Shown here: positions 52,875-62,603 of the stretch, one piece after another
Layout of the letters: every line of letters begins with the position of its first letter
Numbering within the stretch: the first letter of the stretch is position 1
Assembly (NCBI GenBank): GCA_021372535.1
Contig: JAJFUH010000038.1
Span: 32,570 to 96,569 of the forward strand
Reading direction: 5' to 3'
Origin: a bacterium
GTDB lineage: Bacteria; Latescibacterota; Latescibacteria; Latescibacterales; Latescibacteraceae
Length of the DNA: 64,000 nt
Translations under genes and position numbers: made by a program
The notes under the pieces: model-generated
What the model was told of the DNA's origin: nothing
The model's database searches: none
What the model saw: the letters and a program-made list of their open reading frames with translations, nothing else

Positions 52875-53705
52875 GTGTCAATAACGTCAAAAACAACCCG
52901 CCGCACCATGCTGAAGGCGGGTCTTGCATCGGCGGCATCGGCCGCTGTCGCCGTTCCCGGGGCTCATGCGGCTCTGCCGAAGGATATAAAGCCCAAAGCT
53001 GCGGGCGAAACCCGGGTGATATTCCTGGGCGGCGATGTGCTCCACAATTTCATGGCGCAGGAGCCCGCGATCCGGGGAATCTGCGAAAAAGCGGGCTGGA
53101 AGGTATTTTCGGTGCATGACGCCCGGTATGTAACGCCGGAACTGGTCGGCACCGCGGACCTGCTTGTCATCCAGCGCTGGATGGGTTCCCTCCCCGGATG
53201 GGTTCCGGGTCCAATCTACGAAAAAGCCCCTGAGGAGGACGGCTACATGAGCGATGCGCTCACCGATGCCATCTCAGACAATGTCCGTAACCGCGGCATG
53301 GGATTCATGAGCCTCCACTGCACGGTCTGGTCGTTCCGGAAACCGAAGTTCATGGAGCTGCTCGGAGTCAATCCTATCATTCACGGCCCCCTGCAGACTG
53401 TTAAACTTCACAATTTCAACCAGAGCCATCCAATCACGCAGGGAATGAAGGATTTTGAAATACCCATCGATGAAAACTTCGGTGCCGAGGTGGTGCGGAA
53501 AGATGTCGTGCCGCTCTACGAGACGACCGGGATGATCGACAAACGTCACGATATCGGCGGATGGTGCCTCGAACAGGGGAAAGGACGCGTTGTCGGATTC
53601 CTCGCCGGTCACACCTATTTCGCTTACGAGGACCCGAATTATCTTCCCCTCCTGTGGCGCGGCGCTCACTGGGCGCTGAAACGCGACATTCCGCCTTATA
53701 AGTAA
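52875..53705 (+). CDS. Tat-exported ThuA-like protein, copy 2
   Basis: 276 residues, GTG start with AAGGAGG eight bases ahead. Twin-arginine motif TTRRTMLKAG, then ASAAVAVPGAHAA. ThuA-like core: VIFLGGDVLHNF, DLLVIQRWMG, NRGMGFMSLHCTVW, the SHPITQGMKDFEI motif shared with the protein at 13539, and GKGRVVGFLAGH. It precedes a SUMF1-type gene by about 48 bases. Reaction unknown. Confidence 0.85.
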   Translation: MSITSKTTRRTMLKAGLASAASAAVAVPGAHAALPKDIKPKAAGETRVIFLGGDVLHNFMAQEPAIRGICEKAGWKVFSVHDARYVTPELVGTADLLVIQRWMGSLPGWVPGPIYEKAPEEDGYMSDALTDAISDNVRNRGMGFMSLHCTVWSFRKPKFMELLGVNPIIHGPLQTVKLHNFNQSHPITQGMKDFEIPIDENFGAEVVRKDVVPLYETTGMIDKRHDIGGWCLEQGKGRVVGFLAGHTYFAYEDPNYLPLLWRGAHWALKRDIPPYK

Positions 53706-53753
53706 TTTCAAAACATACCGGACAGGAGTTTCAAACCATACGAGGAGTCATCC

Positions 53754-54548
<795 letters not shown>

Positions 54549-54905
54549 CGGCGGAATCGGGTGAAAGAGAAATAAACTGAAAAAGCGAGATATATGTTCC
54601 AGAATTCGATATACCACGGATAAACACGGATTACACGAATAAAAATTTTCTGATTATTCAATTTATGCATAAAATTTTCGAATGAGTGTTTTTTTACATG
54701 TCAAGCGTCATTCCCGTGAAAACGGGAATCCATCATCTCATGCTCATGACAGCGCTCATGACACCCTGAATGTATTTGAAAGACTATTGCATACGTTATT
54801 AGTTAAATGAACACAATGTGATATTACAATTATTTGAGCTTTGCTTCACAGCGAGATTTTTTAAATTATTTGGGTAAATGGTTTCACAGAGGAGGCACTT
54901 CGATC
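54549..54905. other. Intergenic region with two small repeats
   Basis: 357 bases. An ACGGATAAACACGGATTACACG element (54611-54640) and a compact GTCATTCCCG...CGGGAATCC hairpin-type repeat (54707-54735) lie in AT-rich sequence ahead of the second transglutaminase-like gene. No gene or clear promoter pair. Confidence 0.5.
54707..54735. repeat. GTCATTCCCG dispersed element, short copy
   Basis: GTCATTCCCGTGAAAACGGG continuing AATCCATC: the CCCGT and ACGGG words pair to a small hairpin. The same element as in 10181-10303 and 63821-63850. Confidence 0.6.
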
Positions 54906-57278
54906 ATGCGGAAGATATATGGTTTTAGCGCCGTTCTATGCCTGATGGCCGTAATGGCGCACACGCCCGCCCACGCGGTGAACGGCAGGAAGATTGCGGT
55001 CAGGGACCTCAGACCGGCTGTGGATGCTTACGAGCACGGATTTGCGAAAGGTATCATGCGGGACGGCGACCGTGCAGTCCGGCTCTGGAACCACCAGCTT
55101 ATCGAAAATGACGGGCCCGGCGCGGGAACGAGCAACAAGGGAGCGTTCCTGGAGCCGGTATACGGCGAACGCATGATCAAAAAGGTGCTCGCAGTCGACG
55201 ATCCACGGTGCGATGAAGCTCATGTCGTGATATTCCTTTCCTCGTTTGGCAAGGTGAAGCTCCAGGACAAGCCGCCGCTCGTCATGACGCTCAACGGCCA
55301 CAAGGTGTCGGCGAAGGTCGAAGGGCCCGAATCCTACCTCTACGTACCTGTTCAGCCCTCGTGGCTCAGGAAGGGAGCGAACGAGGTTACATTCGCCTGC
55401 CCTGAAGCGAAAGACCAGGATACCGGCTACATCTTTTACATCGCCCGCGCCGACGAGTATGTTCCGGGAGGCGGAAATCCCGCAATACCCGCCGTTTCCG
55501 GGCAGCCGAGCCCGTACGGGGGCATAAACCTCCTCATAAAAGGGCAGGCGGAAACCCCGGTGACAACTGAACCGGCCGGAGCGATCGGCAGCGGCTCCAT
55601 GATAAGCACGAACGGCGGGAAATCGTGGTCGGTCAAAGGCAAGGGCCTTCATCCGCGCATCACCGACACGTACGGAACCGAAACGATCAACGACCGTGAC
55701 GGCGTCATCGGAGAATACACCGTGCGCCTCAACCTCCGTCGTTTCGTCGGCGAGGGCACGCTCATTTCACCGGTGATCGACCTCTGGAGCGAACCCGACA
55801 ACCCTGCTGCGCTCATTCCGTTAACCGAGGTCGAAAAGCTTACGCTCACCCTCAAAGGCTCGACGCCGGAGGGAACGAGCCTCACCTGGCAGATACGGGC
55901 GGGGCTCAGCATGGACCCGTACAGCACAGACGACTGGTCTGAATGGATAACCGTGGCGACAGGACCTTCAGCAGTGGTCGAACCGAAGGGAAGAGTCGCG
56001 ATGCCGCTGACCCACTGGGACCCGGAACGCGCCGTAACCCTGCCGAAGATCAGATATTTCCAGTGGCGGGCAGTGTTCGGAACGACCGATCCGCTCAAAT
56101 CCCCATCCGTCGAGTCGGTCTCGGTCGACCGTGAGATGACACGCATCATGGAAGTACCGAAAAACATCATGGTCGGCGGGTATCACAACCCCGAAATCAT
56201 GTATTCATCCACCGGCTTCACCTACCAGTCCGCCGACGAGCCGTTGAACAAGATCGTGATAGGGCGCGACGACCTCGACAAAGTTATCGAGGGCGCAGGA
56301 AGCGAGTTCGACGCCATCATCCGTCTGCTCGACTACTCCGCGCGGCGGTGGGTGTGGGGCAGCCCGACGCTCGAATATCCGAAGTGGAACACGGTCGACA
56401 TTTCCGAGCGGATAGATTCTTTCGGCGGCGGCGGAATGTGCATCCAGTTTTCGGCGTACCTTGCCCATATCCTGACCGTCATGGGATTCCATGCCCGTCA
56501 TGTGAACATCCAGTACCACGAGGTGGTCGAGGTCTGGTCGAACGATTTCGACAAGTGGGTGTACCTCGATCCGACACAGGCCGTCGATCTCTACATGTAC
56601 GACAAAAAGACGGGAGTGCCGCTGAGCCTCTATGACATGCACAAAATCTACTACGAGTACTGGGGAGTCTCCACACCCATCGACTGGATGAAAGCCCCAT
56701 CAGCCTGGCGGACAAAGAAGCCGGACGCCGCAAGCCTCCCGACATCGTTTTCCACGACCGATCCGCGTATCGAGCTCTCCCATGTCGGGTGGGAAGGATA
56801 TTACGAGCTCCTCGATTTCATGAGGATGATGCCGCGGAACGATTTCTCCACGACGACCATACCGGAGCCGCTCGCCCAGGGTACGATCCAGTGGCCGTGG
56901 GACGGCTACCTGAACTGGTACGACCGTTTCGCGACGCCCAAGCTCCAGTACTCGTGGCACACCGACCGTGAATGCGACTTCTGGCCCACCATCAACCGTG
57001 TGCACTTCGAAGCCGTTCCCGAGATCAACGGGGACATGGTATTCATCACCATGACAACCTTCACACCGAGCTTCAAAACGTACCAGGTGCGCACGGACGG
57101 CGGCGCATGGAAGGACTCGGACGACCGGTATGTCTGGCGTTTCCACCAGGGCGCGAACCGCCTCGAAATGCGGGCTGTCTCGAAATTCGGCGTCGCCGGG
57201 CACCCGAGCTTCATCGAGTGCAACTTTGTGGCCAAGCATATACCGAAGACGATCTCGTTCGGCACGATGAACCAGTGA
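54906..57278 (+). CDS. Secreted transglutaminase-like protein, copy 2
   Basis: 790 residues from ATG 54906 (GAGGAGG upstream), signal region ending AHTPAHA. Colinear with the protein at 48328: ENDGPGAGTSNKG in the N-terminal beta part, LISPVIDLW, then the core Cys in GGGGMCIQFS (about 512), His in QYHEVVEVW and Asp in WVYLDPTQAV, and a C-terminal beta-sandwich (LEMRAVSKFGVAGHPSF). The N-terminal half has an insertion of about 70 residues (about 195-270) absent from the shorter copy. Predicted periplasmic or surface; substrate unknown. Confidence 0.75.
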   Translation: MRKIYGFSAVLCLMAVMAHTPAHAVNGRKIAVRDLRPAVDAYEHGFAKGIMRDGDRAVRLWNHQLIENDGPGAGTSNKGAFLEPVYGERMIKKVLAVDDPRCDEAHVVIFLSSFGKVKLQDKPPLVMTLNGHKVSAKVEGPESYLYVPVQPSWLRKGANEVTFACPEAKDQDTGYIFYIARADEYVPGGGNPAIPAVSGQPSPYGGINLLIKGQAETPVTTEPAGAIGSGSMISTNGGKSWSVKGKGLHPRITDTYGTETINDRDGVIGEYTVRLNLRRFVGEGTLISPVIDLWSEPDNPAALIPLTEVEKLTLTLKGSTPEGTSLTWQIRAGLSMDPYSTDDWSEWITVATGPSAVVEPKGRVAMPLTHWDPERAVTLPKIRYFQWRAVFGTTDPLKSPSVESVSVDREMTRIMEVPKNIMVGGYHNPEIMYSSTGFTYQSADEPLNKIVIGRDDLDKVIEGAGSEFDAIIRLLDYSARRWVWGSPTLEYPKWNTVDISERIDSFGGGGMCIQFSAYLAHILTVMGFHARHVNIQYHEVVEVWSNDFDKWVYLDPTQAVDLYMYDKKTGVPLSLYDMHKIYYEYWGVSTPIDWMKAPSAWRTKKPDAASLPTSFSTTDPRIELSHVGWEGYYELLDFMRMMPRNDFSTTTIPEPLAQGTIQWPWDGYLNWYDRFATPKLQYSWHTDRECDFWPTINRVHFEAVPEINGDMVFITMTTFTPSFKTYQVRTDGGAWKDSDDRYVWRFHQGANRLEMRAVSKFGVAGHPSFIECNFVAKHIPKTISFGTMNQ

Positions 57279-57310
57279 TGAATGCCGGGGCGGATTGTTC
57301 AAAAGATTCG

Positions 57311-57352
57311 ATAGAACGCGGATTGAGCGGATCGAGCGGATGAACGCGGATA
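57311..57352. repeat. ACGGATTTACGCGGAT-type repeat, copy 3
   Basis: ATAGAACGCGGATTGAGCGG, then ATCGAGCGGATGAACGCGGA. Same family as 52564-52610, in the 243-base gap after the second transglutaminase-like gene. Confidence 0.55.
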
Positions 57353-57521
57353 TGGTTTTCGTACCTGACCGATGTATCTATTGCAGGGGTAATTCATGAA
57401 TTACCCCTCCTTCAGGTCTCCGTGGTTATATTTTTATGGATATTTTCAGATAAATCCGGGTTTAGACCCTGCCCTGTATTCAAAGAAGTAATTCTGTTTT
57501 CTTGCATGGGAGGCCCTTCAA

Positions 57522-58925
57522 ATGACTGCAACCATCAAATCCATCCTGTGCGGTATACTGCTTGTTTTTCTTGTCCGGAGCAGTGAAGCGCAGTATGATG
57601 TCAGCAAAGTCGCATCCGAAAATGCTCCGAGACTGTCGCCGAATACCACAGAGGAAATGCAGCATCCGGAATTCTGGATCGCGAATATCAGGGGGAATCC
57701 CGACCGGGTGATCCTGACCGCGGAGCAGATCGCTGATATGAACAGGAAGAACAGCACCAAATCGTACGATTACAAGGATATCAACGGGAAGCCGTACACC
57801 TTGAGGACGAACACGCTGGTGGAAGACCCGCTTTCCATACGATCCTTTCCCGGCGACAGCCTCCGTGTCCTCATAAAAAATAATTTAAAAGGCATGGAAA
57901 CAGGCACGTATTATGATTTCCGCAAGAAGAAATATGAAGACGACGTAAAGAAAAAGATCACCGAGCAGGGCAATGCCGACGCTATCCCGGACATCGTCAC
58001 CCCACGGTACGGGATTCTGGTCGCCCCTTCGACCCACAGATATATACCGACACACAACGAACGGTGGAGAGAGCAGAACGGCTGGATTTCCAGTACCTCA
58101 TTCAACGCCGCCGATGCCGCCTCGCCGGTGGCAATTCTCCATACTTCCAGGGATGGCGACTGGTATTATGTACGCAGCGAATTCAACTTCGGCTGGATTC
58201 CCGCGCTCGATATCGCCACAGGTTCCGAAGATGAGATTCGGAACTATGTGGAAGCAAGGGATTTCATCATGGTGACGACCGGCAAGGTTCCGGTGTACAG
58301 CGACAATCCTCCTTATAATTTCCTGATGGACCTGTACATGGGCGCCCGGGTCAGGCTCGTGAGTAAGGAAGCGGACGGCTTCCATGTTCTCGTACCGTTC
58401 CGTAAGCCGGACGGCACGTTCCAGACTGTTCCCGGCCGTGTGAAACCGGATGCGGGAGTCTGTGCCGGTTATCAGCCGTTTACCCAGCGGAATATCATCA
58501 ACACCTTTTTCGCCAAGCTCAACGATCCCTGGTCGGGAGGCGATGCCTATGAGGCCCGCCACTGCTGCGGGACCGTTCGCGGTGTGCTGAGGACTTTCGG
58601 TATAAAGGTCATGGACTCCACAACCTTCCAGCTCCATGCATCCGACCATGTGATCTCGTATCCGAAGGAAACGCCGTCCGAAGTGAAATACAAGTACCTG
58701 CGCGAGTGCGAACCGGCCATAACCCTGCTCGGCAGCGGCGATCATGTGATCCTGTACCTGGGCGAAGTGAACGGCAGGCACTATGTCATTCACTCCACGG
58801 GATACGATTACAAGCGGGATGACGGAACGGTCATGCTGCTCAGGCGGGTGAATGTCAACGACACCGAGCTGGAAGGCGGTTCTCAGGTCAATACCTGGAC
58901 CTATATGTGCCAGCTGAAGCCGTGA
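57522..58925 (+). CDS. Secreted SH3 / NlpC-P60-like protein with retained Cys
   Basis: 467 residues. Signal peptide (LCGILLVFLVRSSEAQ). N_NLPC_P60-like start QHPEFWIANIRGNPDRVILT, two SH3b-like domains (about 165-330) and a C40-type domain in which RHCCGTVRGVLRTFGI (Cys about 346-347) aligns with the D-C-S-G catalytic helix and GDHVILYLGE (His about 407) with the catalytic His. Predicted periplasmic peptidoglycan or peptide amidase/endopeptidase. The first Cys-preceding residue is His where D is usual. Paralogue of the protein at 11962, which lacks the Cys. Confidence 0.8.
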   Translation: MTATIKSILCGILLVFLVRSSEAQYDVSKVASENAPRLSPNTTEEMQHPEFWIANIRGNPDRVILTAEQIADMNRKNSTKSYDYKDINGKPYTLRTNTLVEDPLSIRSFPGDSLRVLIKNNLKGMETGTYYDFRKKKYEDDVKKKITEQGNADAIPDIVTPRYGILVAPSTHRYIPTHNERWREQNGWISSTSFNAADAASPVAILHTSRDGDWYYVRSEFNFGWIPALDIATGSEDEIRNYVEARDFIMVTTGKVPVYSDNPPYNFLMDLYMGARVRLVSKEADGFHVLVPFRKPDGTFQTVPGRVKPDAGVCAGYQPFTQRNIINTFFAKLNDPWSGGDAYEARHCCGTVRGVLRTFGIKVMDSTTFQLHASDHVISYPKETPSEVKYKYLRECEPAITLLGSGDHVILYLGEVNGRHYVIHSTGYDYKRDDGTVMLLRRVNVNDTELEGGSQVNTWTYMCQLKP

Positions 58926-58961
58926 GGATAAAAGAGAAGCCTTCCTGAGAAATTGATTTTT

Positions 58962-59001
58962 CTAATAGAACACGGATTGAGCGGATATACGCGGATTTGT
59001 T
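58962..59001. repeat. ACGGATTTACGCGGAT-type repeat, copy 4
   Basis: AATAGAACACGGATTGAGCG followed by GATATACGCGGATTTGTTC; the end GCGGATTTGT is identical with 52601-52610. Confidence 0.55.
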
Positions 59002-59226
59002 CTTTTTAATTCATGAATGTGAAGCCCTGTTCGACACGGCAGGTCGGTAAGCCAGATGATACTTTACATTTTAAAGCTGGCGCTATGGTGGGAAGGGGGA
59101 AGGGGGAAAATAAATGGGTTTTTTCTGTTTATTGGTTTAGACCGGCATGTAATAGAATATGATATAGAGTTTAATAAAAAAAATTGTCGAGGAGATTGTA
59201 CAAAGGTATCACCGGTGGAATCAAGA

Positions 59227-59287
59227 CGCTAACTACTAAACTTACCCGCCGCTTTAAGTGGTCGGATGGAGTACCTTGTTAGATGTA
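59227..59287 (-). other. attC-like integron recombination site
   Basis: On the minus strand it reads ATCTAAC (59285-59279, matching RYYYAAC), then L''-like CCGACC with an extra A, a short variable loop, L'-like GGCGG, and GTTAGCG (59233-59227, core GTTAG). In plus coordinates CCG/CC/GC (59246-59252) pairs with GG/T/CGG (59258-59265), leaving T62 extrahelical; TACT (59234-59237) pairs with AGTA (59270-59273) and CTAAC with GTTAG at the ends. This mirrors the fold of cassette attC sites. It lies 6 bases after the stop of the DUF4145 gene. Confidence 0.65.
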
Positions 59288-59292
59288 TTTTG

Positions 59293-60087
59293 TTAGTTTT
59301 TTAATTTTTCATTCCGTTTTTCGATAGCATTCCTTTTACTTTCAGGCAATTTCTCATACATTGCTTCAACATTCTTTGGATGGCTAATCATTTGGTCGGC
59401 TATCGAATTAATAAGACTGAGAAGTTGTGAAGCGGTATCTCTATCGTCGTTTAAGTCAATTACTCCAGGATGGATAGCTTCATTTCCGATGACGCGTATA
59501 ATATCAAGTGATTTTTGTACCAACGGATTTAGGCCCTTTTTCACGAGGCTCGCGATATCATCATCAATATTTTTTCCTTTTTCCCCTAAATGTATACATA
59601 GCTTCTGAACACAAAGTCGAAGTAAAGCTGCTGCACCTCTGGGTGATTCTCCAAGAATTGATCTTGCTTCTTCAAAATCTCGAATTATTTCTTCTGGTAA
59701 ATCAGGGTTTGGAATTACACCTATCTTTTCATTTGGAAATATAAGATTTCCGTGTATCCAGACTGCAATTTTCTTACAGTGATAGCACTTGCTAAAGTGA
59801 ATATTGTCAGCAGAATAATCGGGATGGGTTGTTCTTCTTTCACTAAAGAATATTATCCCAGAATCCATCATATCACACCATTCAAGACGTTCGATCTTAT
59901 CATCTTTTTGCTCTTCATTATACTGATTTAGATATTCTCTATATTCACTGGTAGTTATGGTTGGTGGGGCATTATCTTTTCTACTATCACTGAGTACATT
60001 GTACCAATACTGTGTTGTGTATGCCCCGCAGTACGGGCAATCAAAAGCTTGCTTGTTAATTGACGGAGGGTTAGATTTTTTCGTCAT
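59293..60087 (-). CDS. DUF4145 domain protein with N-terminal zinc-ribbon-like motifs
   Basis: 264 residues. Two CxxC pairs (CPYC at 17-20, CYHC at 101-104) suggest a zinc ribbon. The C-terminal domain (about 125-240) fits DUF4145: FEEARSILGESPRGAAALLR, LCVQKLCIHLGEKGKNID, IGNEAIHPGVIDL. DUF4145 proteins are frequent in restriction and phage-defence neighbourhoods and as mobile single genes (family knowledge). AT-rich codon use differs from all neighbours. Carried in a cassette-like unit. A role in defence is only a guess. Confidence 0.8.
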   Translation of the reverse strand: MTKKSNPPSINKQAFDCPYCGAYTTQYWYNVLSDSRKDNAPPTITTSEYREYLNQYNEEQKDDKIERLEWCDMMDSGIIFFSERRTTHPDYSADNIHFSKCYHCKKIAVWIHGNLIFPNEKIGVIPNPDLPEEIIRDFEEARSILGESPRGAAALLRLCVQKLCIHLGEKGKNIDDDIASLVKKGLNPLVQKSLDIIRVIGNEAIHPGVIDLNDDRDTASQLLSLINSIADQMISHPKNVEAMYEKLPESKRNAIEKRNEKLKN

Positions 60088-61224
60088 ACGATTCTTTCTC
60101 TTGATGCCTAACTACTGTTAATATAGTTTCTATATAACACTCACCATGGTTCGGCCTATCAGTATAACACGCCGAAATGAAACTATCCTAAGCGCATAAC
60201 CGCCAATACATTACAGAAATATTCCGCATTATCCTAAGTGTTATATGGTTTCAGTATAATACGCAACCGCTTCCTCCTCACAGGATGTCATAAGGACTAA
60301 ATAACCCTCGACTGCTTCGGTTGAGTATGTTAGTGAAAAACTCCCTCATTCACACTATAATACTATTCCCATATTGCAAATAAATCTCTTTTGTGCATCA
60401 TAAGCAAGAAAAATATTTAAAATAATGTGTTTATTCAACACTCCCAAATCCAACCTCTCTCCGCGTTCATATTCCCTCACCTTTTGATTCCTTCTCCCAT
60501 GCGGCCGTTCTCAACGCCCGGATCGAAACTCCCCCTTGCCCGCGCGCAGCGTGGGAGAGAGGGTAATGAGGGTGAGGGGCATATGCGTTAGTGACATAAA
60601 ATGTTCTGAAGAATTTTTTAAAATTGTCTGAACCATTGATTACTCTGATTAACTGATTGCCATGATAACATGGTGAATTTTCCGGGTTTAATCATATAAA
60701 TCCAGAACTGTCCGGTAAAAGTATCGAGCATCCTTTGCATACAGCAGAATATACTGGTTAACACTGTTTATGATGGAAACTCACCCCGCGTATAACACTT
60801 TGATAATAATGATGTTGATGGCGCTTCCCCTCTCTTGTGGCAAGAGAGGGGGCAGGGGTGAGTTCGGGTGGAGAAAGGGGGGTAATAATCACATCCAAAA
60901 CACTCCACATACTGATAAATGACCTGTTTACAAGGTATTTTAGATTTGAGTAAATTTAATCATATAAATCATTTAATCAGCGTAATCAGCGGTTCAGACT
61001 GTTCATTATAATCTTCCTCAGTAAAATTTATTATAATTCACCTTAAGTCAGCGCCTTTGATGGTGAGGGTAGATTCAAAAAATTTTTCGCCATCCGTACA
61101 ATTTTTCCTCACCGGCTCTCGTCTAATGGTAAGAAAACAGCAGCGGTTCATATTCCCGTTCGCGGGGAATGGCAGGTATACCCGCAAAAAATTCAATGAC
61201 TTACACAAAATGGGAGGTTCGACC
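60088..61224. other. Non-coding repeat region (about 1.1 kb)
   Basis: No supportable gene. Contents: cassette core GTTAGGC (minus, 60112-60106), a 115-base segment bounded by ATATAACAC (60132-60140) and GTGTTATAT (60238-60246), a repeated word TATCCTAAG (60184-60192, 60231-60238), a GC block around 60540-60590, and the inverted-repeat copy at 60778-60879. The remainder is AT-rich. Probably remnants of several insertions. Confidence 0.55.
60778..60879. repeat. About 100-bp repeat, left arm of inverted pair
   Basis: AACTCACCCCGCG, AACACTTTGATAATAA, then GGCGCTTCCCCTCTCTTG, CAAGAGAGGGGGC, AGGGGTGAGTTCGGGTGGAG. The reverse complement recurs at 62397-62502 and partly at 63941-64000. It contains a perfect 11-bp hairpin, CCCCTCTCTTG / CAAGAGAGGGG. 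Confidence 0.75.
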
Positions 61225-62343
61225 ATGCGCTATGTACGGGCTGCGGCAATCCTGTTCGCCGTTCTCGTCCTGACAGCCACTGCGTTCGCCGATGTCAGGG
61301 TGAAGGCGTATCTCTACAATCCGAAAAAGGATTCGGCTGCGTTTACCGTTCCGTATCAGCAGGGAAGCAAAACGGAAGAATATCATCCGTACCTGGTGAT
61401 CGCCGGAATCGGCTTGCCGGATGGCGAGGTACGGGTCACGTATTCCATCGAAAGCGGAGGGAAAGCGCTCTGTGACAGCTCATTTACCGGGACGGTGAAA
61501 AAAGGCGCATTTGCGCAGGAGGTGAAACTCGACAAACGGTACCCTTCGGCGGAACAGGTGCGGTGGGAGCTGAAAGGACAGGACATCCCGCCGGTCAATG
61601 GTGTCGCGCCGCTCAGGTGGTCACGGTTCCATGGGAAGGTCGTTTTCAAAAATCCGCAGGATGCATCCGATGTATCCATCGATCTCCAGCCGATCGGCTT
61701 TAATGCCCCCGGATACATCAACATCCCGGTCGAAAAGGACGGCAGTTTCGACGAGATCGTTCCGGCCCGCATCTACCATGTGATGAATGTATGCGGCACG
61801 GGATACGCTTACAACTGCATGGAACGCTGGGGATGGGATTACGATCTGACCGGAGACCGTGAGGACGAGTTCACCATAGGGCGCACCGAACTCTACAGCA
61901 TACGGGCATTCGATATCATCGGCGGGCCCCCGACGCTCGTTGTGGCGTTCCGGCCAAGCGCGCTCTCACGGATACTCAGGTTCGACAAGGATGGCAACGG
62001 CCGTGTCGAGGGAAGCGAACGTAACGCCATGGGCGAAGCGCTCAAACATTCCTGCACCGCCATCGGCCCGGAGCTCACCGCGGAAAACGTCAAAATCTGG
62101 ATCGACGGGAAGCCGCACCCGGTTCTCAGCCTGACACAGATTCCCGAATACGACGGCTATGACCTTTACCAGGTGATGTATATCGCCCAGGTCTATCCCG
62201 CGGACGGCAGACTGTACGGGGCGTCCCATGAAATCAAGGTCGAAGTCGAGAGCGAAGAGGAACTGAACGGTAAGAAAATCCGAGATTTCGGCCAGGGATC
62301 GGTGGGATTCTATCCGGCCGGATACTATCAGGACCTGTTTTAA
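61225..62343 (+). CDS. Secreted protein of unknown function with one EF-hand loop
   Basis: 372 residues from ATG 61225 (GGGAGG upstream). Signal peptide AAAILFAVLVLTATAFA. The N-terminal part is beta-rich (FTVPYQQGSKTEEYHPYLVI). A canonical 12-residue calcium loop DKDGNGRVEGSE begins at about residue 254, with Asp/Asp/Asn at 1/3/5, Gly at 6 and Glu at 12. The C-terminal part (LYQVMYIAQVYPADGRLYGA) is again beta. Bracketed by an inverted pair of about 100-bp repeats (60778-60879 and 62397-62502). No family recognised. Confidence 0.7.
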   Translation: MRYVRAAAILFAVLVLTATAFADVRVKAYLYNPKKDSAAFTVPYQQGSKTEEYHPYLVIAGIGLPDGEVRVTYSIESGGKALCDSSFTGTVKKGAFAQEVKLDKRYPSAEQVRWELKGQDIPPVNGVAPLRWSRFHGKVVFKNPQDASDVSIDLQPIGFNAPGYINIPVEKDGSFDEIVPARIYHVMNVCGTGYAYNCMERWGWDYDLTGDREDEFTIGRTELYSIRAFDIIGGPPTLVVAFRPSALSRILRFDKDGNGRVEGSERNAMGEALKHSCTAIGPELTAENVKIWIDGKPHPVLSLTQIPEYDGYDLYQVMYIAQVYPADGRLYGASHEIKVEVESEEELNGKKIRDFGQGSVGFYPAGYYQDLF

Positions 62344-62396
62344 TCCTGCCAGTCCGAACCCGTGCATGACCGGCTGCGCATTACGGAGATACTTGC

Positions 62397-62502
62397 TGCC
62401 CCTTTTCTCCACCCGAACTCACCCCTGACCCCTCTCTTGCCTCAAGAGAGGGGAAGCGCCGCCAGCATTCGTATTATTAAAGTGTTATGCGCGGGGTGAG
62501 TT
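62397..62502. repeat. About 100-bp repeat, right arm of inverted pair
   Basis: GCCCCTTTTCTCCACCCGAA then CTCACCCCTGACCCCTCTCT and TTGCCTCAAGAGAGGGG, ending AACGCGGGGTGAGTT-like words. Reverse complement of the copy at 60778-60879 except for a variable inner about 15 bases. The perfect 11-bp hairpin CCCCTCTCTTG (62429-62439) / CAAGAGAGGGG (62443-62453) is kept. Confidence 0.75.
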
Positions 62503-62541
62503 ATGAATAAACCGATATTTGTACTCCACATCACCGGCAAA

Positions 62542-62575
62542 AACGCCCCGTTCCGAGAACACAGGAGCGGGGCGT
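62542..62575 (-). terminator. Rho-independent terminator of the TIM-barrel gene
   Basis: ACGCCCCGTTCC (62543-62554) pairs with GGAGCGGGGCGT (62564-62575), 11 of 12. On the minus strand the hairpin is followed by TTTTTG. It lies 29 bases past the stop of the gene ending at 62604. Confidence 0.85.
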
Positions 62576-62603
62576 CTGCGTTTTATCATGACAGCCGGGC
62601 GCT

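Larger units (their letters stand above)
58926..59292. other. Intergenic region with repeat and attC-like site
   Basis: 367 bases. An ACACGGATTGAGCGGAT-type repeat (58962-59001), a purine-rich run GGGGGAAGGGGGAAAAT (59095-59111), and, from 59227 to 59287, an attC-like recombination site directly behind the DUF4145 gene. No coding gene. Confidence 0.55.
59227..60112 (-). mobile_element. Single integron-type gene cassette
   Basis: Reading the minus strand: GTTAGGC (60112-60106, a consensus cassette core site followed by ATCA), 18 bases, the DUF4145 gene (60087-59293), and 6 bases later an attC-like site ending in GTTAG (59233-59229). That is the textbook order of an integron gene cassette. No integrase gene or second gene cassette is present in the window. 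The gene is markedly more AT-rich than its neighbours, consistent with recent acquisition. The upstream attC-like or attI-like partner is unclear; 60132-60246 holds a 9-bp inverted pair that may be a degenerate attC. Confidence 0.6.

Noticed and set aside
60088-61224. CRISPR array
   Set aside because: Repeated words are short, of mixed families and without regular spacers; no cas gene is present anywhere in the window.
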